64,000 nucleotides of DNA from JAAFJM01 sp964529175 (lineage in GTDB: Bacteria > Bacteroidota > Bacteroidia > UKL13-3): NCBI GenBank assembly GCA_964529175.1, contig CAZGVO010000001.1, forward strand, positions 186,001 to 250,000. Direction: 5' to 3'. Within the stretch, counting starts at the first letter, position 1, and each line of letters begins with the position of its first letter. Both the position numbers and the translations under genes were made by a program. The notes beneath the pieces were generated by a model. It saw only the letters and a list, made by a program, of their open reading frames with translations, did not search any database and was not told the origin of the DNA. Shown here piece after piece: positions 38,248-47,007 of the stretch.

Positions 38248-38287
38248 TATGGTTATAAATAACCAAATTTGGTACTTTATAACCATA
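38248..38287. promoter_or_regulatory. 40-bp near-perfect nested palindrome
   Basis: Outer 12-bp arms (tatggttataaa, 38248-38259, and complement, 38276-38287) and an inner perfect 12-bp palindrome accaaatttggt (38262-38273) share exactly the same centre. Thirty-six of 40 positions pair. It lies just upstream of a broken receiver-domain reading frame and 173 bases from the lipoprotein start. It has the look of an operator for a dimeric or tetrameric regulator. Confidence 0.6.
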
Positions 38288-38306
38288 CTATGTTTAATGG
38301 TAATTA

Positions 38307-38489
38307 ATGGGGAATAAACAGGAAAACTTAAAAATAAAAGGGTTTGATATGAAAAAAGTAGTAGTAATAAGTGCGCAAGTTGAATCAAAACTTATGCCCT
38401 TAGCCCAAAAACATGGCATTTTAAAGTATTATTTAAAACCCATTATGCCAGAAGATATTGAAGAAATTATACGCCTTTTAGATATTTAA
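38307..38489 (+). pseudogene. C-terminal half of a response-regulator receiver domain
   Basis: This 60-codon frame encodes only the second half of a receiver: strand 4 (KKVVVISAQ), helix 4, strand 5 with the conserved lysine (YYLKPI) and helix 5 (EDIEEIIRLLDI). The phospho-acceptor Asp and acidic pocket are absent, and an in-frame stop lies six bases before the ATG, so the N-terminal half is lost. An internal ATG at 38349 would give 46 residues. Its stop overlaps, tail to tail, the stop of the REC-kinase gene. It is most likely a remnant, though translation as a small protein cannot be excluded. Confidence 0.6.
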
Positions 38490-39544
38490 CTATTAGGCAG
38501 TTGCACTTTAATTATTGTTTCATCATTGTTTGATTCAATGTGTAGAGTACCTTTTAATTTTTCTATTATTATTTTTATATTATACAATCCTAAACCTAAA
38601 CCCGAAATATCCATTTGTCCACTAAATTTATTAAATGGTTTTATTAATTCGGGGTTGCAGTTAAATCCATTACCCTTATTTTTTACCACAATTATTTTGT
38701 AGTTGTTTTCAAAAAAGCAACTAAAATTGATGGTAGTTTCTAGCTTAGAAAATTTAATTGCATTGTAAACCAGTTCAACACATATATAATTTTTTAAGTA
38801 TAAATATTGCAAATGGTCAAAAATTTCAGTTGAACATTTAATAACAACTTCTCTATCAAACTCCCTGGCAAGTTTCTCAATATTACCAACAATATTAATA
38901 TTGGTGTTTTCTAAAAACAGTTCCGTATCTATTGATAGTTTTAAAATTTCGTACACATATATGTTGTTTATAATGCTTGTCATGTTATAAACAGAACATT
39001 GAGTATATTTCATTATTTGTTCTGCCTCCTTCTTTTTATTTGGATGAGCCAACTCAAAAAGAAGCATATTCATTCCACTTATTATATTTAATGGTGTTCT
39101 TATTTCATGCCCATTTAAAAGTTTCGATAATTCAAAAGTTGATTTATTACTACTTAATGTAACAATCTTTTTTAACTTTTGGGTTTTCTCCAAGCGAGCA
39201 TTAACACTACTAATTACTTCGGCAGCAGAAAAAGGCTTTTTTATGTAATCATCTGCACCTAAACTCATTCCTTTTCTTTCATCTTCACGCTCAATTTTTG
39301 CGCTTAAAAATATAACAGGAATATAATCTAATTCAGTGCTCTTTATTCGTTCTAAAAATTCATATCCATTTACATTAGGCATCATAATATCACATAATAT
39401 AATATCTGGAACTATTGATACTGCTTTGGCAAAACCTTCCAAACCATCCTTAGCCGTATGAACCTCAAAATCATTTAATTCTAATATTTCGGATAAATTA
39501 TCCCTTAACCTTTGTTCATCGTCAATTACTAAAATGGTGTGCAT
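38486..39544 (-). CDS. Receiver-histidine kinase fusion (REC-HisKA-HATPase)
   Basis: This 352-residue protein has the receiver first (about 3-120; VIDDEQ, acceptor in ILCDIMMPNVNG, LSAK, K in IKKPF). HisKA follows (about 130-200, His in NGHEIRTPLNI), then a short ATPase domain (about 240-350) with ELVYNAIKFS, a weak G1-like NKGNGF and LGLGLYNIKIII. The G1 box lacks the usual DxGxG aspartate, so ATPase activity may be altered. Such response regulator-kinase fusions act inside phosphorelays. It is divergent from the GAF/PAS kinase 175 bases away. Confidence 0.87.
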   Translation of the reverse strand: MHTILVIDDEQRLRDNLSEILELNDFEVHTAKDGLEGFAKAVSIVPDIILCDIMMPNVNGYEFLERIKSTELDYIPVIFLSAKIEREDERKGMSLGADDYIKKPFSAAEVISSVNARLEKTQKLKKIVTLSSNKSTFELSKLLNGHEIRTPLNIISGMNMLLFELAHPNKKKEAEQIMKYTQCSVYNMTSIINNIYVYEILKLSIDTELFLENTNINIVGNIEKLAREFDREVVIKCSTEIFDHLQYLYLKNYICVELVYNAIKFSKLETTINFSCFFENNYKIIVVKNKGNGFNCNPELIKPFNKFSGQMDISGLGLGLYNIKIIIEKLKGTLHIESNNDETIIKVQLPNS

Positions 39545-39667
39545 ATAAATAGTTTAAAATTTATTCAAATATAATTTATAGCCAATCAATGAACATGACC
39601 TATATTACTAAGTATGTATTTATACAATTTAACACAACACAAATACAATATGGTAAAAATGTACTTA

Positions 39668-39698
39668 TTTGTTAAGGCCGCATAATGCCCTAACTTTG
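39668..39698 (+). promoter_or_regulatory. Promoter of the GAF/multi-PAS kinase gene
   Basis: TTTG (39668-39671), 19 bases, then TAACTTTG (39691-39698) fits the Bacteroidota consensus exactly. The gene's ATG is 22 bases further on, giving a short leader. Confidence 0.7.
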
Positions 39699-39719
39699 AA
39701 GAAAGTTAATTTAAACTTT

Positions 39720-42700
39720 ATGAGTTTTTTAGTTTCAACCGCCAAGCCAGTACAATTATTAAAAGCATTAGCTGAGTCATCAAAACTTATGCTTGAAAAT
39801 AAAATGCCTAATACTATCATCAATAAAGTTTTATCGCTTGTAGGTAAAGCTGCTGATGTAGATAGGGTATGTATATTTAAAAATATATACAATAATGGCA
39901 AGTTAACTGAACTGCATTATGAATATGAATGGTGTAATACTGAAATAGAAGCACAAATAAAAAACGAAACTTTAAATACACTAAACTGGAATACACTTGG
40001 CAATTTAAAAGACACATTACCTTACGGAATAAATTATACCACATTAACCAAAAACATAACCAATCCATTTTACAAACAAACGCTTGAAGAAAAAGGAGTA
40101 AAAAGCACCATATTAATGCCCATATTTACCGATTTTATTTTTTGGGGTTATATTGGTTTTGAAGACTGTAGCAATGAAAGAATTTGGGAAGAAAGCGAGC
40201 ATATTACTATAACTTCAATTGCCTCAAATATTGGTATTTTTATACAAAGAAATGAATTAGAAAAAAAACTAACACTTAAACAAGAACAGGTAACTGAACA
40301 GAATACCTTTTTCAATAATATATTTAATAATTTACCTGCCGATGTGGTAATATTTAGTCCTGAACACAAATACTTATTTGTGAACAAACAAGGCATAGCT
40401 GATGATGAAACCAGAAAATGGATTATTGGCAAAGACGATTTTGAATATTGTGCATACAGAAACAAACCAATGGCAATAGCAGAAGCACGTCAAAAGCTTT
40501 TCGATAAGGTTAAAAACAGCATGAAACCCATTTCAATTGAAGAAGAATTTAAATTGCCAAATGGTGAAAAAAAATACCATTTACGCTACATGGTACCTGT
40601 ACTTGATGCCGATAAAAACTTTGAGTTTATGCTAGGGTATGGCATTGATATAACAGAACTAAGACAAAAAGAGAATATTATTACCAAACAACATTTTGCA
40701 CTAGAAAATTCGCCAGTTGGCATAGCGCTTCTTGGGCAAAATGGGCAATACTATTACATGAATAAATCTCACGCCAAAATTTTTGACTACGATCAATCTG
40801 AAATGATTGGAAAAAGTTGGAAAACCTTGTATTCTGAAGAAGAAAGTAACAAAATTGAAAATGAGCATTTCCCCATATTATTAAAAGAAGGAAAATGGAT
40901 AGGAGAAACAGAAGGTTTAACCAAAAATGGTGAGAAAATTACCCAAGAAATAGCCCTAAGTTTATTTAGCGATGGCGATATAGTATGTGTTACTAAAGAC
41001 ATGACCAAAACTAAGGAGGAGCTTAATAAAGTTCAAAAAATAAACGCACAACTTGAACTTGCCATGAAAGCCTCAAATTTAGGAATGTGGACCTTTGAGA
41101 TAGCTAATGGCAAAGTAGAAATTAATGAAGCATCTTACGACATGTTAAAACTATCGAAAGATGAGTTCAATAATATTACACTTAATAAATGGATGGATAG
41201 GATTCATCCTGAAGATAGAAATGAGGTATTAAAAGCTGTAAATAACCATATAGAAAATTACATAAACTATCCAGAAGATATTTATAGAAAAGAATACAGA
41301 ATAAAGCAAAAAGATGGTGCTTATATTTGGGTTTTAGGTGTAGGCAAAATATCGAAAACAGACAACAATGGCATTCCTCAAGAAATGACGGGTTTTACAC
41401 TTGACATTAATACACAAAAGCTATTTGACGAAAAAGTAAAACAAAGTGATAAAAGATACAGAGATTTAGTAGAAAGTTTAAAAGAAATTATTTTCAGAAC
41501 AGATACTGAAGGGAACCTAAATTTTTTAAATAACAGTTGGGAAACCATTACTGGCTTTAAAATAAACGAATCAATTAATGAGCGATTGATTAAGTACATA
41601 CATTCGGAAGATAAAGTTAAAGTAATTAGAACTTTTAAAGATTTAATTGCCGAAAAAATTGATTATAAAAACGATATTATTAAATTTATTGATGCTAATA
41701 ACAGTGAAATTTGGTTAGATTTTCATGTATCGCTGCATAAAGATATAAATGGAAAAAAACTAGGCATTGTTGGTTCGGCCGAAAATATAACTGCCAGAAT
41801 AGAAGCTGAAACTGAACTTGAGAAAAACAAGGAAATTTTAAACAAAGTTGTTAATTCCATTGATGATGTAATTTGGTCGTACGATATATTAAAAGATGAG
41901 CTATCGTATATAAGTCCCTCATGTAAAAACATGACTGGTGTTTCTGATAGTGATTTTTACAGCAAAAAAGTTGATTGGTACGATTTAGTAAGCACCTCGC
42001 ATTCAAATATTTTAAAAGAATCTGATTTAGAGTTAATTACAAATAAAACGGAAGAGCGAGATATAGTTTATAAAATGGAAGTGGGCAACCCAACACAAAT
42101 AAAATGGGTTAGAGATAAAGCCAAACTATGTTATAATGAAACTGGTGAACCTATAAGAATTGATGGAATTACTTTTGATATTACAAGTGTAATTTTAGCA
42201 GAAGAAAACCTTAAGCTAAGTGAAGAAAAATACCGCTTAATATCAGAAAACATTCAAGATATTGTTACCATTTTAGATATTGATGGTAATATTCAATATA
42301 TGTCACCTTCGGCCATTAAACTTTCAGGTTACACCGAACTTGATTTTATCAATTATAATTTATTTAAAATAGTTCATCCTGATTCACAGAAAGAAGTAGA
42401 ACTATTTTTAAACCAAATAAAACCTCAAGTTAACAATCAAATAATTTTCAAAATTATTAAAGCCAATGGCGAAGAACTTTGGGTAGAAAGTATTGTAACC
42501 ATTTTAGGAGAAAAAGAAGGTAAAACAATTTTACAAGCATCTACCAGAGATATAACACCAAGAATAATGGCAGAACTTGAACTAAAAAAAGCTTTAGAGA
42601 AAGAAAAAGAACTGAGTATGCTTAAATCAAGGTTTGTTAGCATGGCCTCGCATGAGTTTAGAACACCACTTGCTACCATTAGAACTGGAACTGAGCTTAT

Positions 42701-43337
42701 AAAACTATTTATTGATAAAGAGGATGGTGCCCTATCTCCAAAAATTTACGGGAAAGTAAATGAAAAAATAAGCGAAATATTGTTAGACATTGATCGCATT
42801 TCTGATTTAATGACAGATATTTTAACTTTAGGTAAAGTAGAAGCAAGTAAAATATCGTTCAACCCTAAATCACTTTGTATTAATGATTTTATAAAAGAAT
42901 ATGTAGCCGTTGATGCTGTAAAAATAGTTAACAAACGAAAAGTACAACTTACACTTCCAGAAGAAAATATTTGGGCCAATATAGATACAAAACTTATAAC
43001 ACAAGTGCTCCAAAATGGCATTGGAAATGCAATAAAATATTCGGAAGAAGGCAAGCCTATTGACATTAACATCAGCCAATATGATAATAAAGCAATTATT
43101 TCGATTAAAGATTACGGAATTGGAATTCCCGAAAACGAATTACCATTGGTTTTTGAATCATTCTTTCGCTCCACCAATGCCGATAACATACCAGGAACAG
43201 GACTTGGCATGGCAATTATAAAGCTATTTGTAGAAATGCATGGCGGTGAAGTAAGTATTGAAAGCACTATAAATATAGGAACAACCTTAACTATAACTTT
43301 GCCAATTGGCCAACAAACTACTACTTTAGATGAGTAG
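39720..43337 (+). CDS. Sensor histidine kinase with GAF and six PAS domains
   Basis: This is a 1205-residue soluble kinase. The start is set at the ATG at 39720, because the promoter lies just before it and the longer frame starts at a TTG inside the promoter. Domains are GAF (about 10-180), PAS domains at about 200-310, 320-425, 435-560, 570-685, 690-815 and 820-940, then HisKA (about 955-1025, SMASHEFRTPLATI). The ATPase domain (about 1060-1180) has NGIGNAIKYS, DYGIGI and GTGLGMAIIKLF. Its first PAS closely resembles the eighth PAS of the ten-PAS kinase (IGKDDFEYCAYRNKP against IGKDDYQYCEYRNRP). The gene end overlaps the convergent REC-AraC gene by 17 bases, which suggests they form a pair. 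Confidence 0.92.
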   Translation: MSFLVSTAKPVQLLKALAESSKLMLENKMPNTIINKVLSLVGKAADVDRVCIFKNIYNNGKLTELHYEYEWCNTEIEAQIKNETLNTLNWNTLGNLKDTLPYGINYTTLTKNITNPFYKQTLEEKGVKSTILMPIFTDFIFWGYIGFEDCSNERIWEESEHITITSIASNIGIFIQRNELEKKLTLKQEQVTEQNTFFNNIFNNLPADVVIFSPEHKYLFVNKQGIADDETRKWIIGKDDFEYCAYRNKPMAIAEARQKLFDKVKNSMKPISIEEEFKLPNGEKKYHLRYMVPVLDADKNFEFMLGYGIDITELRQKENIITKQHFALENSPVGIALLGQNGQYYYMNKSHAKIFDYDQSEMIGKSWKTLYSEEESNKIENEHFPILLKEGKWIGETEGLTKNGEKITQEIALSLFSDGDIVCVTKDMTKTKEELNKVQKINAQLELAMKASNLGMWTFEIANGKVEINEASYDMLKLSKDEFNNITLNKWMDRIHPEDRNEVLKAVNNHIENYINYPEDIYRKEYRIKQKDGAYIWVLGVGKISKTDNNGIPQEMTGFTLDINTQKLFDEKVKQSDKRYRDLVESLKEIIFRTDTEGNLNFLNNSWETITGFKINESINERLIKYIHSEDKVKVIRTFKDLIAEKIDYKNDIIKFIDANNSEIWLDFHVSLHKDINGKKLGIVGSAENITARIEAETELEKNKEILNKVVNSIDDVIWSYDILKDELSYISPSCKNMTGVSDSDFYSKKVDWYDLVSTSHSNILKESDLELITNKTEERDIVYKMEVGNPTQIKWVRDKAKLCYNETGEPIRIDGITFDITSVILAEENLKLSEEKYRLISENIQDIVTILDIDGNIQYMSPSAIKLSGYTELDFINYNLFKIVHPDSQKEVELFLNQIKPQVNNQIIFKIIKANGEELWVESIVTILGEKEGKTILQASTRDITPRIMAELELKKALEKEKELSMLKSRFVSMASHEFRTPLATIRTGTELIKLFIDKEDGALSPKIYGKVNEKISEILLDIDRISDLMTDILTLGKVEASKISFNPKSLCINDFIKEYVAVDAVKIVNKRKVQLTLPEENIWANIDTKLITQVLQNGIGNAIKYSEEGKPIDINISQYDNKAIISIKDYGIGIPENELPLVFESFFRSTNADNIPGTGLGMAIIKLFVEMHGGEVSIESTINIGTTLTITLPIGQQTTTLDE

Positions 43338-44052
43338 GGTTATAACCAAAAAAGGCTTTGTACGATTTAGAAAAATAAGAAATACTTGAAAAACCCAAGC
43401 TAAAAGCAATTTCAGAAATGCTTGCATGATTTGAGGCTATCATTTGCTGCGCTTTTTCTAATCGGTACTCTCTTATAAATTGATTGGTCGATTTATCAGT
43501 AATTTTCTTTATTTTCTTATGAATAGCTGATGTGCTATAATTTAAACCCAATGCTAAAACATATACATCTAAATTAGGCGAAGAAATATTAGCATCAATA
43601 ATACTTTTTAGGCTATTTAAAAACTTATGCTCACTCGATTCAAATTGCTCATTTTCGGGCTTTGAAAGTGCATTGGTAATTTGTGTTTGACCTAATTCAA
43701 TTAAGTTTTTTACTTTATGTATTAACTCCTTGGTTACAAACGGCTTAGATATATAATCAACTGCACCAACTTCTAACCCTTTTATTCTATCATCAATAGC
43801 ACTTTTAGCTGTTAAAAATATAATTGGAATATGTTTCAAGTCCTTTTCTTTTCGCAATTGTTCCACCATGGCAATTCCATCCATAATAGGCATCATGATA
43901 TCGGTTAAAATTAAATTTGGTTTAAATTTACGTATCAAATTAAGTCCATCCTCGCCATTATCAGTAGAAACTGTTTTATAGTCGTAAAGTTCAAATAATT
44001 GAACCAAATTATTCCTTATTCCTTGATTATCCTCAATAATTGCTACCAACAT
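43321..44052 (-). CDS. Response regulator with AraC-type DNA-binding domain
   Basis: This 243-residue protein has a receiver (about 3-120; IIEDNQ, acceptor in LILTDIMMPIMDG, LTAK, K in SKPFV) and, after a linker, an AraC-family helix-turn-helix pair (about 150-243). The second helix-turn-helix has SISEIAFSLGFSSISYFSKSYK and the final YNPTHLK. It is the only DNA-binding output in this signalling region. It is convergent with the GAF/multi-PAS kinase and overlaps it by 17 bases, making that kinase the most likely partner (inference). Confidence 0.92.
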   Translation of the reverse strand: MLVAIIEDNQGIRNNLVQLFELYDYKTVSTDNGEDGLNLIRKFKPNLILTDIMMPIMDGIAMVEQLRKEKDLKHIPIIFLTAKSAIDDRIKGLEVGAVDYISKPFVTKELIHKVKNLIELGQTQITNALSKPENEQFESSEHKFLNSLKSIIDANISSPNLDVYVLALGLNYSTSAIHKKIKKITDKSTNQFIREYRLEKAQQMIASNHASISEIAFSLGFSSISYFSKSYKAFFGYNPTHLK

Positions 44053-44331
44053 ATTTTTAATTACAATAGTTCGAATTTAACATTAAAATAATAACTCACC
44101 TAAATTTGACTACTGAATTATTGTAACTATTTTACAATTGTATATCATCATTTTGCAAATGAACAATTTAATCTCTTTTAAATAAAATGGACTGATTTTA
44201 TTTTTTTACAATCCTTTCATCTACTCAAAATTGAAGTTTAACCATCAAATAATCAAGTTCATCAAAATATTATTTTAAGTAGGTGTAACAATTCACATTT
44301 TTGTTTCGTTATAGTAACATAACTACAAAAC

Positions 44332-44457
44332 ATGAAAACAAGAATATTTATTTTACTATTTGGTGGACTAACATTAGGAACCTTTACCAAAGGTTGTGGC
44401 TCTAACAGCAAAACAGAAAAGCCAACAACAGAACAGCAAGACAATAAAAACAAATAA
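44332..44457 (+). CDS. Very small lipoprotein (41 residues)
   Basis: This short frame encodes a basic start, a hydrophobic stretch (IFILLFGGLTLGTF) and a lipobox-like TKGC with Cys22, then a short hydrophilic tail of Ser, Lys, Thr and Gln ending DNKNK. The design matches the many tiny lipoproteins of Bacteroidota. It is followed by a hairpin with a T-run. The function is unknown. Confidence 0.55.
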   Translation: MKTRIFILLFGGLTLGTFTKGCGSNSKTEKPTTEQQDNKNK

Positions 44458-44536
44458 CACATTTGTATAAAAAATTATAACAAACTAGGGTGTGAGTTTG
44501 TATAATATCTCTTCATAAAAATAATACCTACAGAAG

Positions 44537-44569
44537 CCAGCTTTCATGCAAATGAAAAGCTGGTTTTTT
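44537..44569 (+). terminator. Terminator after the small lipoprotein gene
   Basis: The arms ccagctttcat and atgaaaagctgg (one bulged base) enclose a short loop and are followed by six T. It lies 80 bases past the 44457 stop. Confidence 0.65.
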
Positions 44570-44605
44570 GTTGTGTAAAAACAGTTTTTTTTCATGCAAA
44601 TGAAA
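44542..44605 (+). repeat. Two copies of a 16-bp dyad, tttcatgcaaatgaaa
   Basis: Identical 16-base copies at 44542-44557 and 44590-44605 are 48 bases apart, each an inverted repeat (tttcat...atgaaa). The first is the loop end of the terminator; the second lies 34 bases before the saccharopine dehydrogenase-like start. They could be operator copies or duplicated terminator sequence. Confidence 0.55.
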
Positions 44606-44639
44606 CTTAAGTTTGCCCCTAACTTTAAAGGTTTACTAA

Positions 44640-45962
44640 ATGAAAAAAATATTGGTAATAGGCGCTGGCCTTTCATCTTCGTACTTAATAAAATACTTAC
44701 TTGCTAACGCTAAAAAAGAAAATTGGCACATCACCATAGCCGACCAAAGTATAGAACTTGCCAAACAAAAATTAGGAAAAAGTAAACTAGGAACAGCATT
44801 AGCATTTAATATTACCAACGAAAAAGAACGCCAAGAAGCCATAAAAAACGCAGATATTGTAGTTTCTCTGCTTCCTCCTACCCTTCATATTTTAGCAGCA
44901 CACGATTGTATAAAGTTTAAAAAGAATTTAGTAACAGCTAGTTATGTAAGTGCCGAAATGCAGGCTTTAAATGATGCTGCACAAAAAGCCAATGTATTGT
45001 TTTTAAATGAAATTGGACTAGATCCAGGAATTGACCATTTATCGGCCATGGAAATGATTCATAAAATTGAGGCCAAAGGAGGCAATATAATTTCGTTCAA
45101 ATCATTTTGTGGAGGTTTAATAGCTCCTGAATTTGATAATAACCCATGGAATTATAAATTTACTTGGAACCCACGTAACGTAGTTTTAGCAGGACAAGCC
45201 ACTGCTAAATATTTAGAAAATGGTTTGTTAAAGTTCATTCCACCTAACCGTATTTTTAGCCAAACCGAAACTGTAAACGTAACTAATTATGGTGCTTTTG
45301 AAAGTTATGCTAACCGCGATAGTTTGGGTTATATTGAGCCTTATGGCTTGCAAAATGCAAAAACAGTTCTACGAGGTACTTTACGTAAAAAAGGATTTAG
45401 CCAAAGCTGGAATCTATTAGTAAAACTAGGTTTAACAGACGATAGTTATACTTTAACCAATAGTGAAAATTTAACTTATCGCAGTTTGATTACCTCATTT
45501 TTAAGTGGAGCCAATGAAAAAAATGTAGAGGATAAATTCTGTCAATTTTTTAATTTAACAAAAAACAGCAAAGATTTTAAACGAGTTAAATGGTTAGGAT
45601 TATTTGAAAACACCATTATTGGTTTAAAAAATGCCACACCAGCACAAATATTACAACAATTACTGCAAGAAAAATGGCGTTTAGAAAATACTGACTTAGA
45701 CATGATTGTAATGAAGCATGAAATTGAGTACAGTATTAACAACAAAAAACATAAAGCCAACAGCACTTTAATAGTAAAAGGTGAAGATAAAACTTATACC
45801 GCTATGGCAAAAACTGTAGGATTACCAATGGCCATAGCCACCAAATTAATATTACAAAATAAAATAAAGGCAAAAGGTGTTCAAATACCCATTACACCTG
45901 AGTTTTACGAACCTATTTTAAAAGAATTAGCTCAAAACAATATTTCGTTTACAGAGGAGTAA
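44640..45962 (+). CDS. Saccharopine dehydrogenase family protein
   Basis: This is a 440-residue NAD(P)-dependent dehydrogenase of the saccharopine dehydrogenase family. The N-terminal Rossmann motif is VIGAGLSSSYLIKYL (about 5-19), followed by ADIVVSLLPPTLH and VTASYVSAEM. The C-terminal domain includes FLNEIGLDPGIDHLSAM, FKSFCGGLIAPE and NNPWNYKFTWNPRNV, and KTVGLPMAIATKLIL near the end. The GLDPGIDH and NPWNYKFTWNPRNV blocks match the eukaryotic-type (glutamate-forming) enzyme of lysine degradation. No partner lysine-ketoglutarate reductase gene is beside it, so its exact substrate is uncertain. It is monocistronic with its own terminator. Confidence 0.88.
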   Translation: MKKILVIGAGLSSSYLIKYLLANAKKENWHITIADQSIELAKQKLGKSKLGTALAFNITNEKERQEAIKNADIVVSLLPPTLHILAAHDCIKFKKNLVTASYVSAEMQALNDAAQKANVLFLNEIGLDPGIDHLSAMEMIHKIEAKGGNIISFKSFCGGLIAPEFDNNPWNYKFTWNPRNVVLAGQATAKYLENGLLKFIPPNRIFSQTETVNVTNYGAFESYANRDSLGYIEPYGLQNAKTVLRGTLRKKGFSQSWNLLVKLGLTDDSYTLTNSENLTYRSLITSFLSGANEKNVEDKFCQFFNLTKNSKDFKRVKWLGLFENTIIGLKNATPAQILQQLLQEKWRLENTDLDMIVMKHEIEYSINNKKHKANSTLIVKGEDKTYTAMAKTVGLPMAIATKLILQNKIKAKGVQIPITPEFYEPILKELAQNNISFTEE

Positions 45963-45966
45963 AACA

Positions 45967-46001
45967 AAAAAGGGAAGCAATTAATTTGCTTCCCTTTTTT
46001 A
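45967..46001. terminator. Bidirectional terminator after saccharopine dehydrogenase gene
   Basis: Perfect 15-bp arms (aaaaaagggaagcaa and complement) with a five-base loop are followed by a T-rich tract. It separates convergent genes ending at 45962 and 46023. Confidence 0.9.
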
Positions 46002-46022
46002 TTTTTATAACTCTCTTACTGC

Positions 46023-46499
46023 TTATTGATAAGTTATATTATTAGTAGTAACAGTAATATTGCCACCGCTAATCCAACCACAATTTTTAGCAATAACTCC
46101 TAAATCTTCTAATTTATTAGGCTCTATAATTGAGTAATTTTGAAACTGCCAAACATTGCCACCTGATACATAAGTGACTGTGTAGTCAAAAAACATTTTT
46201 TTAGCTGTTGCGTTTTGAATACATAGTTTTACACTACAGTTTGGCTTCATAGCTTTACAGTTTGTGTCTTGGTAAGTTTCTAGTTCTTGCGAAAACTTAA
46301 ATACCGCAACCACCGGCTGACTACCAGCTGATGTATTGGGATCGTTTAAGTTAATGCTTTTCATTAAACTAGGCAATGGAGTTGGTGTACACTTGCTAGA
46401 AAGTGTAACAGGTTCTGTGGTTTCTTTTACACAACTTGCCATAAACAGCAAGCTGATAAATGCAAAGCAAATTTGCATTGTTTGAATTTTGTTTTTCAT
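46023..46499 (-). CDS. Hypothetical lipoprotein with conserved cysteines
   Basis: This 158-residue protein has a signal peptide and lipobox LFMASC (Cys23). The mature part holds five cysteines besides the lipid-bearing one (SSKC, TNCKA, KPNC, KLC, KNC) and a beta-rich immunoglobulin-like pattern (FFDYTVTYVSGGNVWQF, GGNITVTTNNITYQ). No family is recognised. It is a single-gene unit. Confidence 0.65.
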   Translation of the reverse strand: MKNKIQTMQICFAFISLLFMASCVKETTEPVTLSSKCTPTPLPSLMKSINLNDPNTSAGSQPVVAVFKFSQELETYQDTNCKAMKPNCSVKLCIQNATAKKMFFDYTVTYVSGGNVWQFQNYSIIEPNKLEDLGVIAKNCGWISGGNITVTTNNITYQ

Positions 46500-47007
46500 A
46501 TGCTTAAATTTTGTTCAACAGCAAATTTACTATACGAAAGCACATAATTTGCAGCAGTTTTCCTATACAAATAGCGGTAATGACAAAAAATAGCAGGTAA
46601 AAACAAAAAATAACACTTTAAATAAACGGTTAAGCTATCTATATCAAATTAAAGCTAATTCACTTACTTATGAACATGTGTATACTTAAACAGAATCAAT
46701 ACAAAATAGAACAAAAAAAGATGTTCAATAGCGACATTTTTAGGCTACTAAATTTTTTTTTATAAGTTGTATAAATTTTAAACTGAAAATATTCCAAAAT
46801 AGGAGTAGTAAAAAACAAAATGCGACAAATGACAACCTTGTTTAATACTATGATAACTAGCAGTAATTAGGCCCCAACCTGCTAAAGAAATCAAAATAAG
46901 TTATTAACAAAACAAACTAAAAATATTTGAACACTCAGTATTTGCAAGGCTTTAAAACAATATTTTTTCTAATAAACAATATTGTATTTTTTTATATTAA
47001 TTGCGCT
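46500..47007. other. Divergent intergenic region without recognisable features
   Basis: These 508 AT-rich bases lie between the lipoprotein gene and the beta-rich membrane protein gene. No reading frame of credible size, no RNA gene and no clear two-part promoter was seen. A -7-like TAAATTTG occurs on the minus strand at 46529-46522, upstream of the lipoprotein start. Confidence 0.5.
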
